The notes beneath the pieces were generated by a model. That model was given only the letters and a program-made list of their open reading frames with translations. It was not told the origin of the DNA and did no database searches. Both the position numbers and the translations under genes were made by a program. 60,123 nt of DNA from the NCBI GenBank assembly GCA_001771545.1, contig MEUC01000012.1, forward strand, positions 1 to 60,123. The letters are read 5' to 3'. The stretch's first letter is position 1. Every line of letters starts with the position of its first letter. This stretch comes from a candidate division WOR-1 bacterium RIFOXYB2_FULL_42_35 (GTDB lineage Bacteria; Margulisbacteria; WOR-1; O2-12-FULL-45-9). This document shows, in pieces, positions 42,731 to 50,993 of this stretch.

Positions 42731-43239
42731 TAATACGCTCCTAACTCCATATCAATATTTAACACTGCCCGATCAGATCCCCCGCCACTGATTTTCAATG
42801 ATTTGACAATTATGTCGACATCTAGCTTTGGTAAAACTTTCAAGAAATTATATAAAGATTGATAGGAACCGGAACACATAAGACTAAATTGGACTTCCCG
42901 CCCCTCACCTGCTAATGGCTTAATAAGCATTAGGTCTAATCCTGATTGAGATGAAGCAGAAGAAAGATAACTTAAAATTCTGATCGTCCACTGCTCTCTG
43001 GAAACAACCTTCTGGGAAATACCTGCCGGTTTTTTCTCCAGCATTTGCAGGACTTTTACTCTGGCCTCGTCAGCCGTCAGCCTAATTTGGGCCTGATTGA
43101 GCTGCCCTTTAAGCTTACTGATTTCATCCCACTTTGGGCCCAAAAGAAACATATAAGAAACATACATGACGATAAAAACCGTACCGGCAATTAATATTTT
43201 ATTGTCCCGATTGTTTAAATTCATCTTCATTCCGGCCAT
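42727..43239 (-). CDS. pilO: PilO-like pilus alignment protein
   Basis: A 170-aa bitopic membrane protein: a short cytoplasmic start, one transmembrane helix (about 14-34), a coiled coil (about 36-65: ISKLKGQLNQAQIRLTADEA) and a C-terminal ferredoxin-like domain ending VDIIVKSLKISGG. PilO pairs with PilN to link the PilM ring to the secretin. It is followed by the PilP-like gene (4-bp overlap) and preceded after 14 nt by the pilM-pilN fusion. Confidence 0.85.
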   Translation of the reverse strand: MAGMKMNLNNRDNKILIAGTVFIVMYVSYMFLLGPKWDEISKLKGQLNQAQIRLTADEARVKVLQMLEKKPAGISQKVVSREQWTIRILSYLSSASSQSGLDLMLIKPLAGEGREVQFSLMCSGSYQSLYNFLKVLPKLDVDIIVKSLKISGGGSDRAVLNIDMELGAYY

Positions 43240-43253
43240 TGATTGTTTTTCCT

Positions 43254-44879
43254 TTAAATATTTACCAGTGCCTTGATCTCAAAACTAAAAGCGTCCTGTA
43301 GATAGGCATTACTCTTTGTTGCCTGCAACATTTTAACCTCGGTAAAATATTTAGAAGCAGATAAGCCTAAAACAAATTGTGAAAGAATCTCTTCCGCAGT
43401 CTGCCCTCTATCAAAACTCATCCCAACAATATTTATGGTCGTTGGGGTAAGCTGCATGGAGGTAATAACCACGCCCGCAGGAACAATTTGGCTAATTTCC
43501 CTAAAAATCCTAGGGGTTTTAGAACTGCGCTGTTTTTCTAAACTCAAGGCATTACCACGATTCTGCGCTTCGGCAGCAGATTGTTGCAACTCAGCCAACT
43601 TGGCAATCATCGGTTTATATTCGTTAATTTTACTATTAGTGTAATCGAGTTGATTTTGTACCGACATCCCCTGCCAAGCAAAGGGGAGATAGAACAACCC
43701 TAAAAACAAGCTCAAAGCCAGGGCAACATAGTGGGGCTGGAGAAATTTCTTAATTAAAGTCTGTAAGCGGTTTTTAATCTCTTCCGGAACTAAATTAATT
43801 TTACCTGTCCACACTAAAGCCGCCCCGATGGCTGTAGAAAGCTTAGGCAAAGCCTTTTCAAAATCAGCTTCATCGGTTAGCTTGCCTTGATACAATTGTT
43901 TATCAACAGCTGCCGGCGTCTCGACAGGAATGCCCAATCCCTCGGACAGAAAAAGAGCCAGGTTTGGAGTCATGGCACTCCCACCGGTCAAGATAATTTT
44001 ATCTATGACAGCTTCGCCGGATTGTCCTTTATAATACTCGAAGGTCCTCATTACCTCATCCCGGATACGTTCTAAGGCTGGCCTCACCATTGCCTGTAGC
44101 TGATTAATGGGGATTTGGCCAATCTTGGGATATTTTTCCAAATCCAGAGGAACCCCAAATTCGGTTTTTATCTTTTCCGCTGCTTCAGCGCTTATCTCCA
44201 TGCGGCCTTCCGGAGAAACCAAAACTCCCGACATTGCCTGGGTAATATTTTCCCCACCAATATTAAGTTCCCGGTTAAAATCAAGCTGCCCTTTATTTAA
44301 GATGCTGATATTAGTGGTGCGCTTACCCATATAGATTAAAGAAAACACTTTATCTTTATTCTGCTCAACCTCTTTGACAAAAAGCTTCTCCAGAACATCA
44401 GGCACAACAGTTATGGCCTGTAATCTTAAGCCGGCTTTATTAATTACATACTGAACATTGTCAAAAACTTTTTTATTAATACAGGCTGCTACATATAGGC
44501 TATTGTCTCCGGGCAAACGGTAATAATCAATCAAGGCTTCTTCCATGGAAAAAGAAACCTCTTCGCTGAACTTCCACTTGATGCCGTCAGCCAGTTCAGC
44601 AGAGGAAACCCCAACCAGATTGAATATTTTTACAACTGCATCACTGCCACCAATCACCACTGCAGCTTCTTTACCCTTAAAACCCCTCGTTTCGATCAGT
44701 TTGCGTAAAGCATCTGCCTGAGCATTTTCTTTTTCCGGGTGTTTATCATTCAAGGCATAGGGGATTTCGCTGCAGGCCCAATGAAGGAGAGCAACCGCTT
44801 CCTTGGTTTCTTCAAGTTCAACCACCTTAACAGAAGAAACACGCAGGTCAATACCGAGGATAAAATGGGATTTTGGCAT
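43254..44879 (-). CDS. PilM-PilN fusion protein
   Basis: A 541-aa protein. Residues 1 to about 352 are PilM, an actin-fold ATP-binding protein: FILGIDLRVSSVKVVEL, VPDVLEKLF, IYMGKRTTNISIL and ILTGGSAMTPNLALFL. Residues about 357-541 are PilN: the INLVPEEIKNRL motif, one transmembrane helix (about 374-392), a coiled coil and the FREISQIVPAGVVITSMQLT domain. In most bacteria these are two proteins and the PilN INLLP motif docks into PilM; here they are joined head to tail with no stop. A strong leaderless-type promoter lies 7 nt upstream of the ATG. Confidence 0.92.
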   Translation of the reverse strand: MPKSHFILGIDLRVSSVKVVELEETKEAVALLHWACSEIPYALNDKHPEKENAQADALRKLIETRGFKGKEAAVVIGGSDAVVKIFNLVGVSSAELADGIKWKFSEEVSFSMEEALIDYYRLPGDNSLYVAACINKKVFDNVQYVINKAGLRLQAITVVPDVLEKLFVKEVEQNKDKVFSLIYMGKRTTNISILNKGQLDFNRELNIGGENITQAMSGVLVSPEGRMEISAEAAEKIKTEFGVPLDLEKYPKIGQIPINQLQAMVRPALERIRDEVMRTFEYYKGQSGEAVIDKIILTGGSAMTPNLALFLSEGLGIPVETPAAVDKQLYQGKLTDEADFEKALPKLSTAIGAALVWTGKINLVPEEIKNRLQTLIKKFLQPHYVALALSLFLGLFYLPFAWQGMSVQNQLDYTNSKINEYKPMIAKLAELQQSAAEAQNRGNALSLEKQRSSKTPRIFREISQIVPAGVVITSMQLTPTTINIVGMSFDRGQTAEEILSQFVLGLSASKYFTEVKMLQATKSNAYLQDAFSFEIKALVNI

Positions 44880-44886
44880 TGGAACT

Positions 44887-44914
44887 ATTATATAGAATGC
44901 ACGGTTTTTGTCAA
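44887..44914 (-). promoter_or_regulatory. Promoter of the pilMN-O-P-Q operon
   Basis: Minus strand: a perfect TTGACA (44909-44914), a 16-bp spacer and a perfect TATAAT (44887-44892), then 7 nt to the ATG at 44879. No Shine-Dalgarno sequence. The -35 box overlaps the stop region of the upstream prepilin-like gene. Confidence 0.75.
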
Positions 44915-46380
44915 TAAACTTCTTGCCAGGAGGAGGGATAGGCAGTAACAGCTTCTTCGGATAAACCTGGCGGCGGAATAGTAGGTAAAAATGACTCGGC
45001 CCAGTCTATATCAGACAGGCAAGTATTGGAAAGCAAAATTGTCCTGATTTCATCAGCCACAACTGAGCCGCTAATTCGGCCTCCTACAGATAAAATAACA
45101 GGACAAACACGCGAATAGACAATCCCCGTCATCCCCCCAACCAGAAAACGAACACTTTGGCTGGAATCATTACAATCATTAATAATACTGCCATGGAATA
45201 TGTCGGAAGTAAAATCCACATCTACCACCAGATTGCTGCTGCCAGTCGCATCCGGTGGAATATAAATAATCGAATTATCTCCCAAGTTGCTACCAAACCA
45301 ACTAAGCGACACCCTGTTTTTTGACATAACTAAAACATCTTCGCTATTAACAAAACTACCCAAGAACTTGGTAAATTGACAACGGCCATTTTTAGAGTAT
45401 AAATGTGTCCCACTAAAAAAATCTGCCGAGTTAGAACCCCAGGGCCCAATGTCGATTTTATTCTGGGCAACAAGGGCAATTGTTTCTCCTGTATTGGGAA
45501 CAACATAGATATCTCCATTAACATCAATATCTCCCCGAGAAACCAACTCTCCGGAACCACGGACCGTTAAGCCGCCCGACAAATTAATCGTAATGCTTTC
45601 AAAGCTAACGGTCTCTCCATTTAAAGTTATAACATGATTTGTACTTCCCCAGGTATAAGCAGGGGCAGCAACAGTAGGAATAATTGAGTCATAGTAACTA
45701 ATTAGATTAGTGTAATAAGTATTATCAAGGAGAGGAAAAGCAGGAAAAGAGGACAAAACTTCCCAAGTATATGTCCCTGAACCTGTAACTCTGTGACCCG
45801 GACTGACATAGATTGTTCCACCTGTTACTCCGGAATTTGAGCTGACATCAAAATTACCTGCACCAAAACAATTGCCGGTTATGTTTGAGCTAAATAACCA
45901 GCTACCAAGATCCAAAGTGGTTGCCCCAGCCGAATTATTCCAATACAAAGCATAATTAAAAGCTTCTGGTAATGTGTAGGCACGATAAAAAGTTTGCTGG
46001 ATTGTACGGGTAACACTATTAGCAGAACCGGCCGGATAAGTTCCCGTAACCCTCAACAAAGCAAGATTAGCCTCCGTGGTTAAGTTTTGCACCGTAAATG
46101 ACCCGCCGGCAAAATTCTTGCTTAGCGCGGTAAAAGTACGCCAATCACCCTTGCCCTCCAAAGAGGAAGCAACTGCAAATTGCAAGCCTGCTTCGGCAAT
46201 AAAAAATGCCCGCAATGAGTTATAGTGCCTGACAATCTTATCGGAATCAGTCGTAATAAGGGTTGAAGTTGAAAGCACTAAAAAAGTTGTAATAAGAACA
46301 ACAAAAATTGCCAGGATAATACTGAAACCAGCAGATTTCTTCGGTTGGAGATTTTTTATTCCTTCCTGATAACCAATCAT
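44911..46380 (-). CDS. PilX-like prepilin/pilus assembly protein
   Basis: A 489-aa protein with one N-terminal hydrophobic helix (about 18-40) preceded by KKSAGFS, and the segment RAFFIAEAGLQFAVAS, which is typical of PilX-type minor pilins. The large remainder is beta-rich and Gly/Ser/Asn-rich (TVRGSGELVSRGDIDVNGD and similar), suggesting a repetitive beta-sheet surface domain. It overlaps the PilW-like gene by 4 bp (ATGA). Likely exported and incorporated at the pilus tip. Confidence 0.8.
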   Translation of the reverse strand: MIGYQEGIKNLQPKKSAGFSIILAIFVVLITTFLVLSTSTLITTDSDKIVRHYNSLRAFFIAEAGLQFAVASSLEGKGDWRTFTALSKNFAGGSFTVQNLTTEANLALLRVTGTYPAGSANSVTRTIQQTFYRAYTLPEAFNYALYWNNSAGATTLDLGSWLFSSNITGNCFGAGNFDVSSNSGVTGGTIYVSPGHRVTGSGTYTWEVLSSFPAFPLLDNTYYTNLISYYDSIIPTVAAPAYTWGSTNHVITLNGETVSFESITINLSGGLTVRGSGELVSRGDIDVNGDIYVVPNTGETIALVAQNKIDIGPWGSNSADFFSGTHLYSKNGRCQFTKFLGSFVNSEDVLVMSKNRVSLSWFGSNLGDNSIIYIPPDATGSSNLVVDVDFTSDIFHGSIINDCNDSSQSVRFLVGGMTGIVYSRVCPVILSVGGRISGSVVADEIRTILLSNTCLSDIDWAESFLPTIPPPGLSEEAVTAYPSSWQEVY

Positions 46381-46922
46381 TCAAGATTCCTTATTCTGGC
46401 AGCAGATTCCACCACAACCTTACCTTTCCCCTTAGCCGTAGACAGTCTGATTCTCACAACCCTCATCTCCGCTGTGCCTGTTGCTACTCCACCATTAGCA
46501 TCAAGATAGGAGATAAGCAATCCTCCGGGCGTTTGCAGATTATTTAAGAGTAAATCGTTGTTACGCACTAATGCCTCTCCACTTTGAGAAAAATTAACGA
46601 TCTCATCATCAATGTCAATAAATTCTACTTCTGTGGAGGTATAAGTAGTAATACTTGCGTTACTTTTGATCCGTTTAATTTCCTTGACCATCTTGAAGAG
46701 GGCAGAATGTGTCGAACTCGACAGCTTCTTTTGATTTGAAACAAATGACCAGGCACTAACAGTCTCCGAAATATAGGTTGAAAAAATCATTAGGAGGATC
46801 GATGTAATTGTCATGACGATAACACTTTCAATCAGAGTAAACCCCCGCAGTAAAGGGCTGGATTTTTTCATTCCCTTTGGTGTGAGGGTGAAACCAGCTA
46901 ATAATCTTCGTGTATTATACAT
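46377..46922 (-). CDS. PilW-like minor prepilin
   Basis: A 181-aa prepilin. The prepilin peptidase site and hydrophobic helix are RGFTLIESVIVMTITSILL, with cleavage after the Gly. The start is uncertain: ATG at 46922 follows AAAGGA and gives a leader with a second, imperfect GFTL copy (LLAGFTLTPKG), while ATG at 46871 gives a normal short leader (MKKSSPLLRG) but a poor ribosome-binding site. The C-terminal domain is typical of minor pilins in length. Located in a run of four prepilin-like genes. Confidence 0.8.
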   Translation of the reverse strand: MYNTRRLLAGFTLTPKGMKKSSPLLRGFTLIESVIVMTITSILLMIFSTYISETVSAWSFVSNQKKLSSSTHSALFKMVKEIKRIKSNASITTYTSTEVEFIDIDDEIVNFSQSGEALVRNNDLLLNNLQTPGGLLISYLDANGGVATGTAEMRVVRIRLSTAKGKGKVVVESAARIRNLE

Positions 46923-46929
46923 CTATCCT

Positions 46930-47316
46930 TTAATAATCACTCCTGATTGATTGCAATTGAATCAAATTGCTTAAATCAGGATGACCAATATTAACCTGTA
47001 TTCTCTTATAGCCTGTTGGGCCAGTAACTACTGTATCCAAATCAGAGGCAGCAACATAATCAACATTAACAGAAGAGCTATAAGCGCTTAGGTCACCAGA
47101 ATAACTTACCTGCGCTTCATCAGTCAAAACCGTAAAGCTCTGAGCCATCACCTCTTCAAGCTTTCCTTCAGCTAAAGATTGCGCCACAGCAAAAGTATCC
47201 AGACTAGAACCTTTTACCCCTGCAGTGATAAAAATAGCTATTGCACCATAGACAAAAACAGCAATAACAACCATAGAAACAACCAGTTCTATAATTGTAA
47301 AACCTTTTTTAGACAT
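46930..47316 (-). CDS. PilV-like minor prepilin
   Basis: A 128-aa prepilin with leader MSKKG, cleavage site before FTIIELVVSMVVIAVFVYG and a short globular part. The segment AVAQSLAEGKLEEVMAQSF is typical of PilV/GspI-type minor pilins. It ends 7 nt before the PilW-like gene. Confidence 0.82.
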   Translation of the reverse strand: MSKKGFTIIELVVSMVVIAVFVYGAIAIFITAGVKGSSLDTFAVAQSLAEGKLEEVMAQSFTVLTDEAQVSYSGDLSAYSSSVNVDYVAASDLDTVVTGPTGYKRIQVNIGHPDLSNLIQLQSIRSDY

Positions 47317-47338
47317 TAAAATCTTTTCCCTTTGCTTA

Positions 47339-48202
47339 CTACTGAATATACACTTTCCCCGTATTTGGGGTTATTCTAATTTGTTTGGTTAATCCTTTGT
47401 ATTGCAAAGTTATAACTGCCTCTGCAGTTAAAACAGAGCCATTACGATCATTATATGGGGCTCCTAGGGGGCTAAACTCTATCTTATCTCCACCACCTGG
47501 AATAGACACATCACTGATTACCACTCCAGCAAAGTAGTGATCCAAGTTAACCACAAAATCACTTTTTAGGTGAGATGGGTTAAAGAGAATGGTATCAACC
47601 AATCCATCAGTCTGATAAATCTGATAGTTGTTAGCAGCTAACGGCAAGGTAGTTGTGGTCGTCGTGCTAATTGTCGTTGTTGTAGTCGTCGTGGTCGTAG
47701 CTACTGTTGTAGTCGTCGTGCTTGAAGTAGTGGTTGTAGTCGTTGTGGTTACGATCGTCGTTGTTGTTGTTCCCCCGGTAGTCGTCGTGCTTGAAGTAGT
47801 GGTTGTAGTCGTTGTTGTTGCTCCCCCGGTAGTTGTCGTGCTTGAAGTGGTGGTTGTTGTGGTTGTGGTGGTGGTCGTTGTGGTGGTCGTTGTGGTGGGA
47901 GACCCTCCTCCAAAAGCCCAAACAGGAGACTCAAAAAACCCGACCAAGTAATTTGATAAGTCTTTTTCTAAAAAGACTACACTGCCAACACTAAACTCAA
48001 TTCCATACCATTTAGAATCACTCAAGGCTAGACTGCGAGCATATTCGATATCAGCCTGTACCTTTTGAGTTGCAGCGCTGAGTCGTATGGTGGATTGAGA
48101 ATTAGTAACACGCACATAACCAATTGTGGAAATAATGGCTAAAACAACAACTACAACTATCAACTCAAAAAGGGTAAAACCATTTTTCTTGCAGAAAAAC
48201 AT
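47339..48202 (-). CDS. GspH/FimT-like prepilin with poly-threonine insertion
   Basis: A 287-aa prepilin. The leader MFFCKKNG is followed by FTLFELIVVVVVLAIISTIGY. The segment RLSAATQKVQADIEYARSLALSDSKWYGIEF matches GspH/FimT. About 85 residues (near 103-187) are almost pure Thr with occasional Ser, Gly, Ala and Ile, inserted between the first and second parts of the globular domain. Without them the protein would be about 200 aa, a normal size. The tract may be a glycosylated stalk or surface loop. It is the first prepilin gene of the cluster, 4 nt after a GT2 stop. Confidence 0.85.
   Translation of the reverse strand: MFFCKKNGFTLFELIVVVVVLAIISTIGYVRVTNSQSTIRLSAATQKVQADIEYARSLALSDSKWYGIEFSVGSVVFLEKDLSNYLVGFFESPVWAFGGGSPTTTTTTTTTTTTTTTTTSSTTTTGGATTTTTTTTSSTTTTGGTTTTTIVTTTTTTTTSSTTTTTVATTTTTTTTTISTTTTTTLPLAANNYQIYQTDGLVDTILFNPSHLKSDFVVNLDHYFAGVVISDVSIPGGGDKIEFSPLGAPYNDRNGSVLTAEAVITLQYKGLTKQIRITPNTGKVYIQ
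47640..47893. repeat. Threonine-codon (ACN) tract in a prepilin gene
   Basis: About 250 bp of imperfect trinucleotide repeats, mostly ACC, ACG and ACA on the coding (minus) strand, containing three near copies of a longer unit encoding TTSSTTTTGG. Mixed codons argue against a simple slippage-prone microsatellite, but larger in-frame unit changes are plausible. Confidence 0.85.
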
Positions 48203-48206
48203 ACTT

Positions 48207-48950
48207 CTAAATTCCTTTTAAAAACTGGGCAAACTGGCGTAAATTCAGCCTGTGCAACGAAAGTTTGGCACAGACAATTAGGGTTTGCAAGCCGTACTTT
48301 GTGCTCCTGATAAAGTTAATTTCTGATGCTTCGGCAAAGTAACGACATGGAACCGGAATCTCCCCTGCCTTGAAACCAAAGGCTGCCACCTCGGCCAAAA
48401 CCTCGGTATCAAAGACAAAATCATCTGAATTCATCTCAAAAGGGATCTTTTTTAACACCTTTCTGGTAAAAGCCCTAAAGCCAGTGTGATATTCCGACAA
48501 ATTCAACCTTAAAACAACATTCTCAACCCAAGTTAAAAAGCGATTAGAGATAAATTTATAAATCGGCATTCCTCCAGCCAAAGTCCCTAGCCTGCCCCCT
48601 AAAATACGGGAGCCCATCATCACATCTTTAGCTCCACTTAAAAGCGGCGCAATCAAAGCCGGGATTTTTGTGGCATCATACTGCCAATCCGGATGAAGCA
48701 TCACAATAATATCTGCCCCTTGCTGTAGAGCTTCACGATAGAGCATTTTTTGGTTGCCACCATAGCCCAGGTTTTGCGGGGTTTTTAAGACCTGGATGCC
48801 AAGTTTTTTGGCAATTTCAACTGTGCGATCAAAAGAACAATCATCGCCTAAGATAACTTTATCAACAATATCTTTAGGAATATCATTAAAGGTTTTTTCC
48901 AGGGTTTTCTCCGCGTTATACGCAGGCATGATGACAATAACTTTAGTCAT
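48207..48950 (-). CDS. Family 2 glycosyltransferase (Dpm1/undecaprenyl-phosphate type)
   Basis: A 247-aa GT-A enzyme: VIVIMPAYNAEKTLEKTF, VILGDDCSFDRT, NLGYGGNQKMLY, IVMLHPDWQYDATKIP (metal-binding HPD in place of DAD) and YHTGFRAFTRKVL. It probably makes a polyprenyl-phosphate sugar or adds a sugar to one. It has no C-terminal membrane helices. It sits in a minus-strand run with another GT2, a radical SAM protein and a large membrane protein, directly upstream of the prepilin genes. Confidence 0.87.
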   Translation of the reverse strand: MTKVIVIMPAYNAEKTLEKTFNDIPKDIVDKVILGDDCSFDRTVEIAKKLGIQVLKTPQNLGYGGNQKMLYREALQQGADIIVMLHPDWQYDATKIPALIAPLLSGAKDVMMGSRILGGRLGTLAGGMPIYKFISNRFLTWVENVVLRLNLSEYHTGFRAFTRKVLKKIPFEMNSDDFVFDTEVLAEVAAFGFKAGEIPVPCRYFAEASEINFIRSTKYGLQTLIVCAKLSLHRLNLRQFAQFLKGI

Positions 48951-48952
48951 AA

Positions 48953-49651
48953 CTATAATTTCCCAAATATTTGTCTAAATTTCAAGCCTAAAAGACCGTT
49001 ATATTTACTTAAGGCCTCATGAAACAGATTGAACCGGCTGGGCCGGCGGTCATTACAAGCAATTGGGATCTCAATGATTTGATCTTTTTTCATTGCCGCA
49101 ATAAAAGTTAGGTTTAAGACAAAACTGGTAAAATCATCTATATATTCAGAATGTCTTCGCAAAAAATCCCTTCTATAAGCCTTGGCTCCAGGCGCATAAT
49201 CAACATACTTGAGCCCCATCAGCGCTAAAACAGAGAAATAAAATACCGCACTGCCCAGCTTGCGAATAATTCCCCTATTCTGCAGTCCTTTAATCTTGGC
49301 GCCCAAAACCAGGACATTTTTTTCGAGCAGTTGATTGGATTTTTCAATAAAAGAGAGGTCGGCGGACAGATCGGCGTCCATAAAAATAATATGATCGTAT
49401 CGGCTTTCAGAGAACCCTTTTTTAAAGGCTCTGCCCACCCCTCTTTGCGGCAGCTGGAAAAATTTTACCTGGGAATGTCGCCTGGCAATCTTCTCCCCTA
49501 GCAAGACAGTGTCATCGGTCGAACCATTGCTAACAATGATAATCTCAAAGAGGGTCTCTAACGATGACAAATAAACCAAAAGGTCGCCGACCTTCTGTTC
49601 TAAAATGTCTTCTTCATTATAAACCGGCAAAAACAGAGTAAATGGTCTCAT
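48953..49651 (-). CDS. Family 2 glycosyltransferase
   Basis: A 232-aa GT-A enzyme: FTLFLPVYNEEDILEQKV, IIVSNGSTDDTV, GVGRAFKKGFSE, IIFMDADLSADLSFI (DAD metal site) and YAPGAKAYRRDFL. It lies 2 nt upstream of the next GT2 gene and 7 nt after the radical SAM gene. Probably polyprenyl-phosphate linked sugar transfer; acceptor unknown. Confidence 0.87.
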   Translation of the reverse strand: MRPFTLFLPVYNEEDILEQKVGDLLVYLSSLETLFEIIIVSNGSTDDTVLLGEKIARRHSQVKFFQLPQRGVGRAFKKGFSESRYDHIIFMDADLSADLSFIEKSNQLLEKNVLVLGAKIKGLQNRGIIRKLGSAVFYFSVLALMGLKYVDYAPGAKAYRRDFLRRHSEYIDDFTSFVLNLTFIAAMKKDQIIEIPIACNDRRPSRFNLFHEALSKYNGLLGLKFRQIFGKL

Positions 49652-49658
49652 GGTTTAT

Positions 49659-50993
49659 TTATTTCCTGATAAAACTCAAAAACAACCCAAACTTAGCCAA
49701 CAAATCTCTTGGCCGCATTAACAACTTCTTTATTATATACCCTGGTCGCAAATAAAAACGTAAAAAAGCCCGGCGCATAATTTTATTTAGTTCAAAAGCT
49801 GAAACTTCTTGAGTATACATTTCTGGATATTTTTGCGACCCATCAATTAGGGCATAAAATTTTGTGCCGGCATAAGGAATTGCTATATGAAACGAAGCGT
49901 AATCCGGATCCAACTCTAACGCGAAATCAATTGTTTTCTTCATTGCCGCCCTTGTTTCCCCGGGAAAACCAAACATAAAGAAGCAAGCCGTCCTGATGCC
50001 GGCAGATTTAGCAGCCATAATCCCGGCTTTAATTTGCTCCAGGTTGATCCTCTTTTCTAACCCATTGGAAATATTTTGATCCCCAGACTCAACCCCAAAA
50101 TGGATTAATTCACAGCCAGCCGACTTCATCTCCTTCAACAGGCCAGGATCAACCAGCTCTGCTCGGGTCTGACAACACCATTTAAATTTATAGCCGCGTT
50201 GCTTGATCAATTCACATATTTTGTAGACTGATGGTTTATGGGCTGTAAAAGTTAAGTCGTAAAAATAAATTGACTTGGCGCCAACCTTATTAACCACATA
50301 GTCAACTTCTTCAATAAACTTTTCCGGCTCTTTCCTACGCACCCCCTGCCCATACATCTTTTTTAAACAAAAGACACAATCAAAAGGACAGCCGCGGGAA
50401 AACTGCAGCAAAGCATAACGATCACCCAGAAACTCATAACGATAATCAGCTATGTCTACAGCTTCATAATCAGGAATTGGCAATTGGTTTAAATCAATCA
50501 AATCCTGGTCAGGGTTTGAGACTAATTCTCCATCCCTTAAATAAGAAACCCCTTTTATCTCCGATAAGGGCCGGCCACTAAAAATTTTTGCTACGGTTTT
50601 TTCCGGTTCTCCACGGACTAATACTTTTGCTTCTGTTTCTCTAAGAATATATTCGGGGAAAATTGTGCCATGGACTCCGATCATGATTAATTTTTCTTTA
50701 TTGTCAATTAATTGGCAAAGCTGAAAAACTTTTTCGATTTCTAAATTAGGGCACTGCCAACGATCCAAAGGTGACGTGGTGAGAATTATTTTATCTGCCC
50801 AGGCAAAGTCCGTCTTTAACTCTGGCCCTGGCTTAGGTTTGGCTCGCAAATCAAGCACTCTGGTCAGCTGGCCTTGAGTTTTTAAGATTGCCGAAAGGTT
50901 AAGTAAATCTAGCGGCGGAAAAGCCCAATTATAAATGCGGGCTTTGCCGCTGACCAGCTCACCCCAAGAAGGATTAACCAAAAGAACCTTCAT
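49659..50993 (-). CDS. B12-binding-domain radical SAM protein
   Basis: A 444-aa enzyme with an N-terminal cobalamin-binding-type domain (MKVLLVNPSWGELVS, FPPLDLLNLSAIL) and a radical SAM core with CPFDCVFC, the CxxxCxxC cluster motif, followed by YFYDLTFTAH and LIHFGVESGDQNISNGL. The start at 50993 overlaps the upstream stop as ATGA; an in-frame start 39 nt earlier would add unrelated residues. It is distinct from the 595-aa enzyme at 8.5 kb. Location among glycosyltransferases suggests modification of a lipid or sugar, which is inference. Confidence 0.88.
   Translation of the reverse strand: MKVLLVNPSWGELVSGKARIYNWAFPPLDLLNLSAILKTQGQLTRVLDLRAKPKPGPELKTDFAWADKIILTTSPLDRWQCPNLEIEKVFQLCQLIDNKEKLIMIGVHGTIFPEYILRETEAKVLVRGEPEKTVAKIFSGRPLSEIKGVSYLRDGELVSNPDQDLIDLNQLPIPDYEAVDIADYRYEFLGDRYALLQFSRGCPFDCVFCLKKMYGQGVRRKEPEKFIEEVDYVVNKVGAKSIYFYDLTFTAHKPSVYKICELIKQRGYKFKWCCQTRAELVDPGLLKEMKSAGCELIHFGVESGDQNISNGLEKRINLEQIKAGIMAAKSAGIRTACFFMFGFPGETRAAMKKTIDFALELDPDYASFHIAIPYAGTKFYALIDGSQKYPEMYTQEVSAFELNKIMRRAFLRFYLRPGYIIKKLLMRPRDLLAKFGLFLSFIRK

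Noticed and set aside
47640..47893. CRISPR-like repetitive block
   Set aside because: The repeats are trinucleotide-based and coding, with no spacers of constant length and no cas genes.
47628..47951. 107-aa poly-valine open frame on the plus strand
   Set aside because: It is the antisense reading of the threonine-codon tract in the prepilin gene; no ribosome-binding site or domain.
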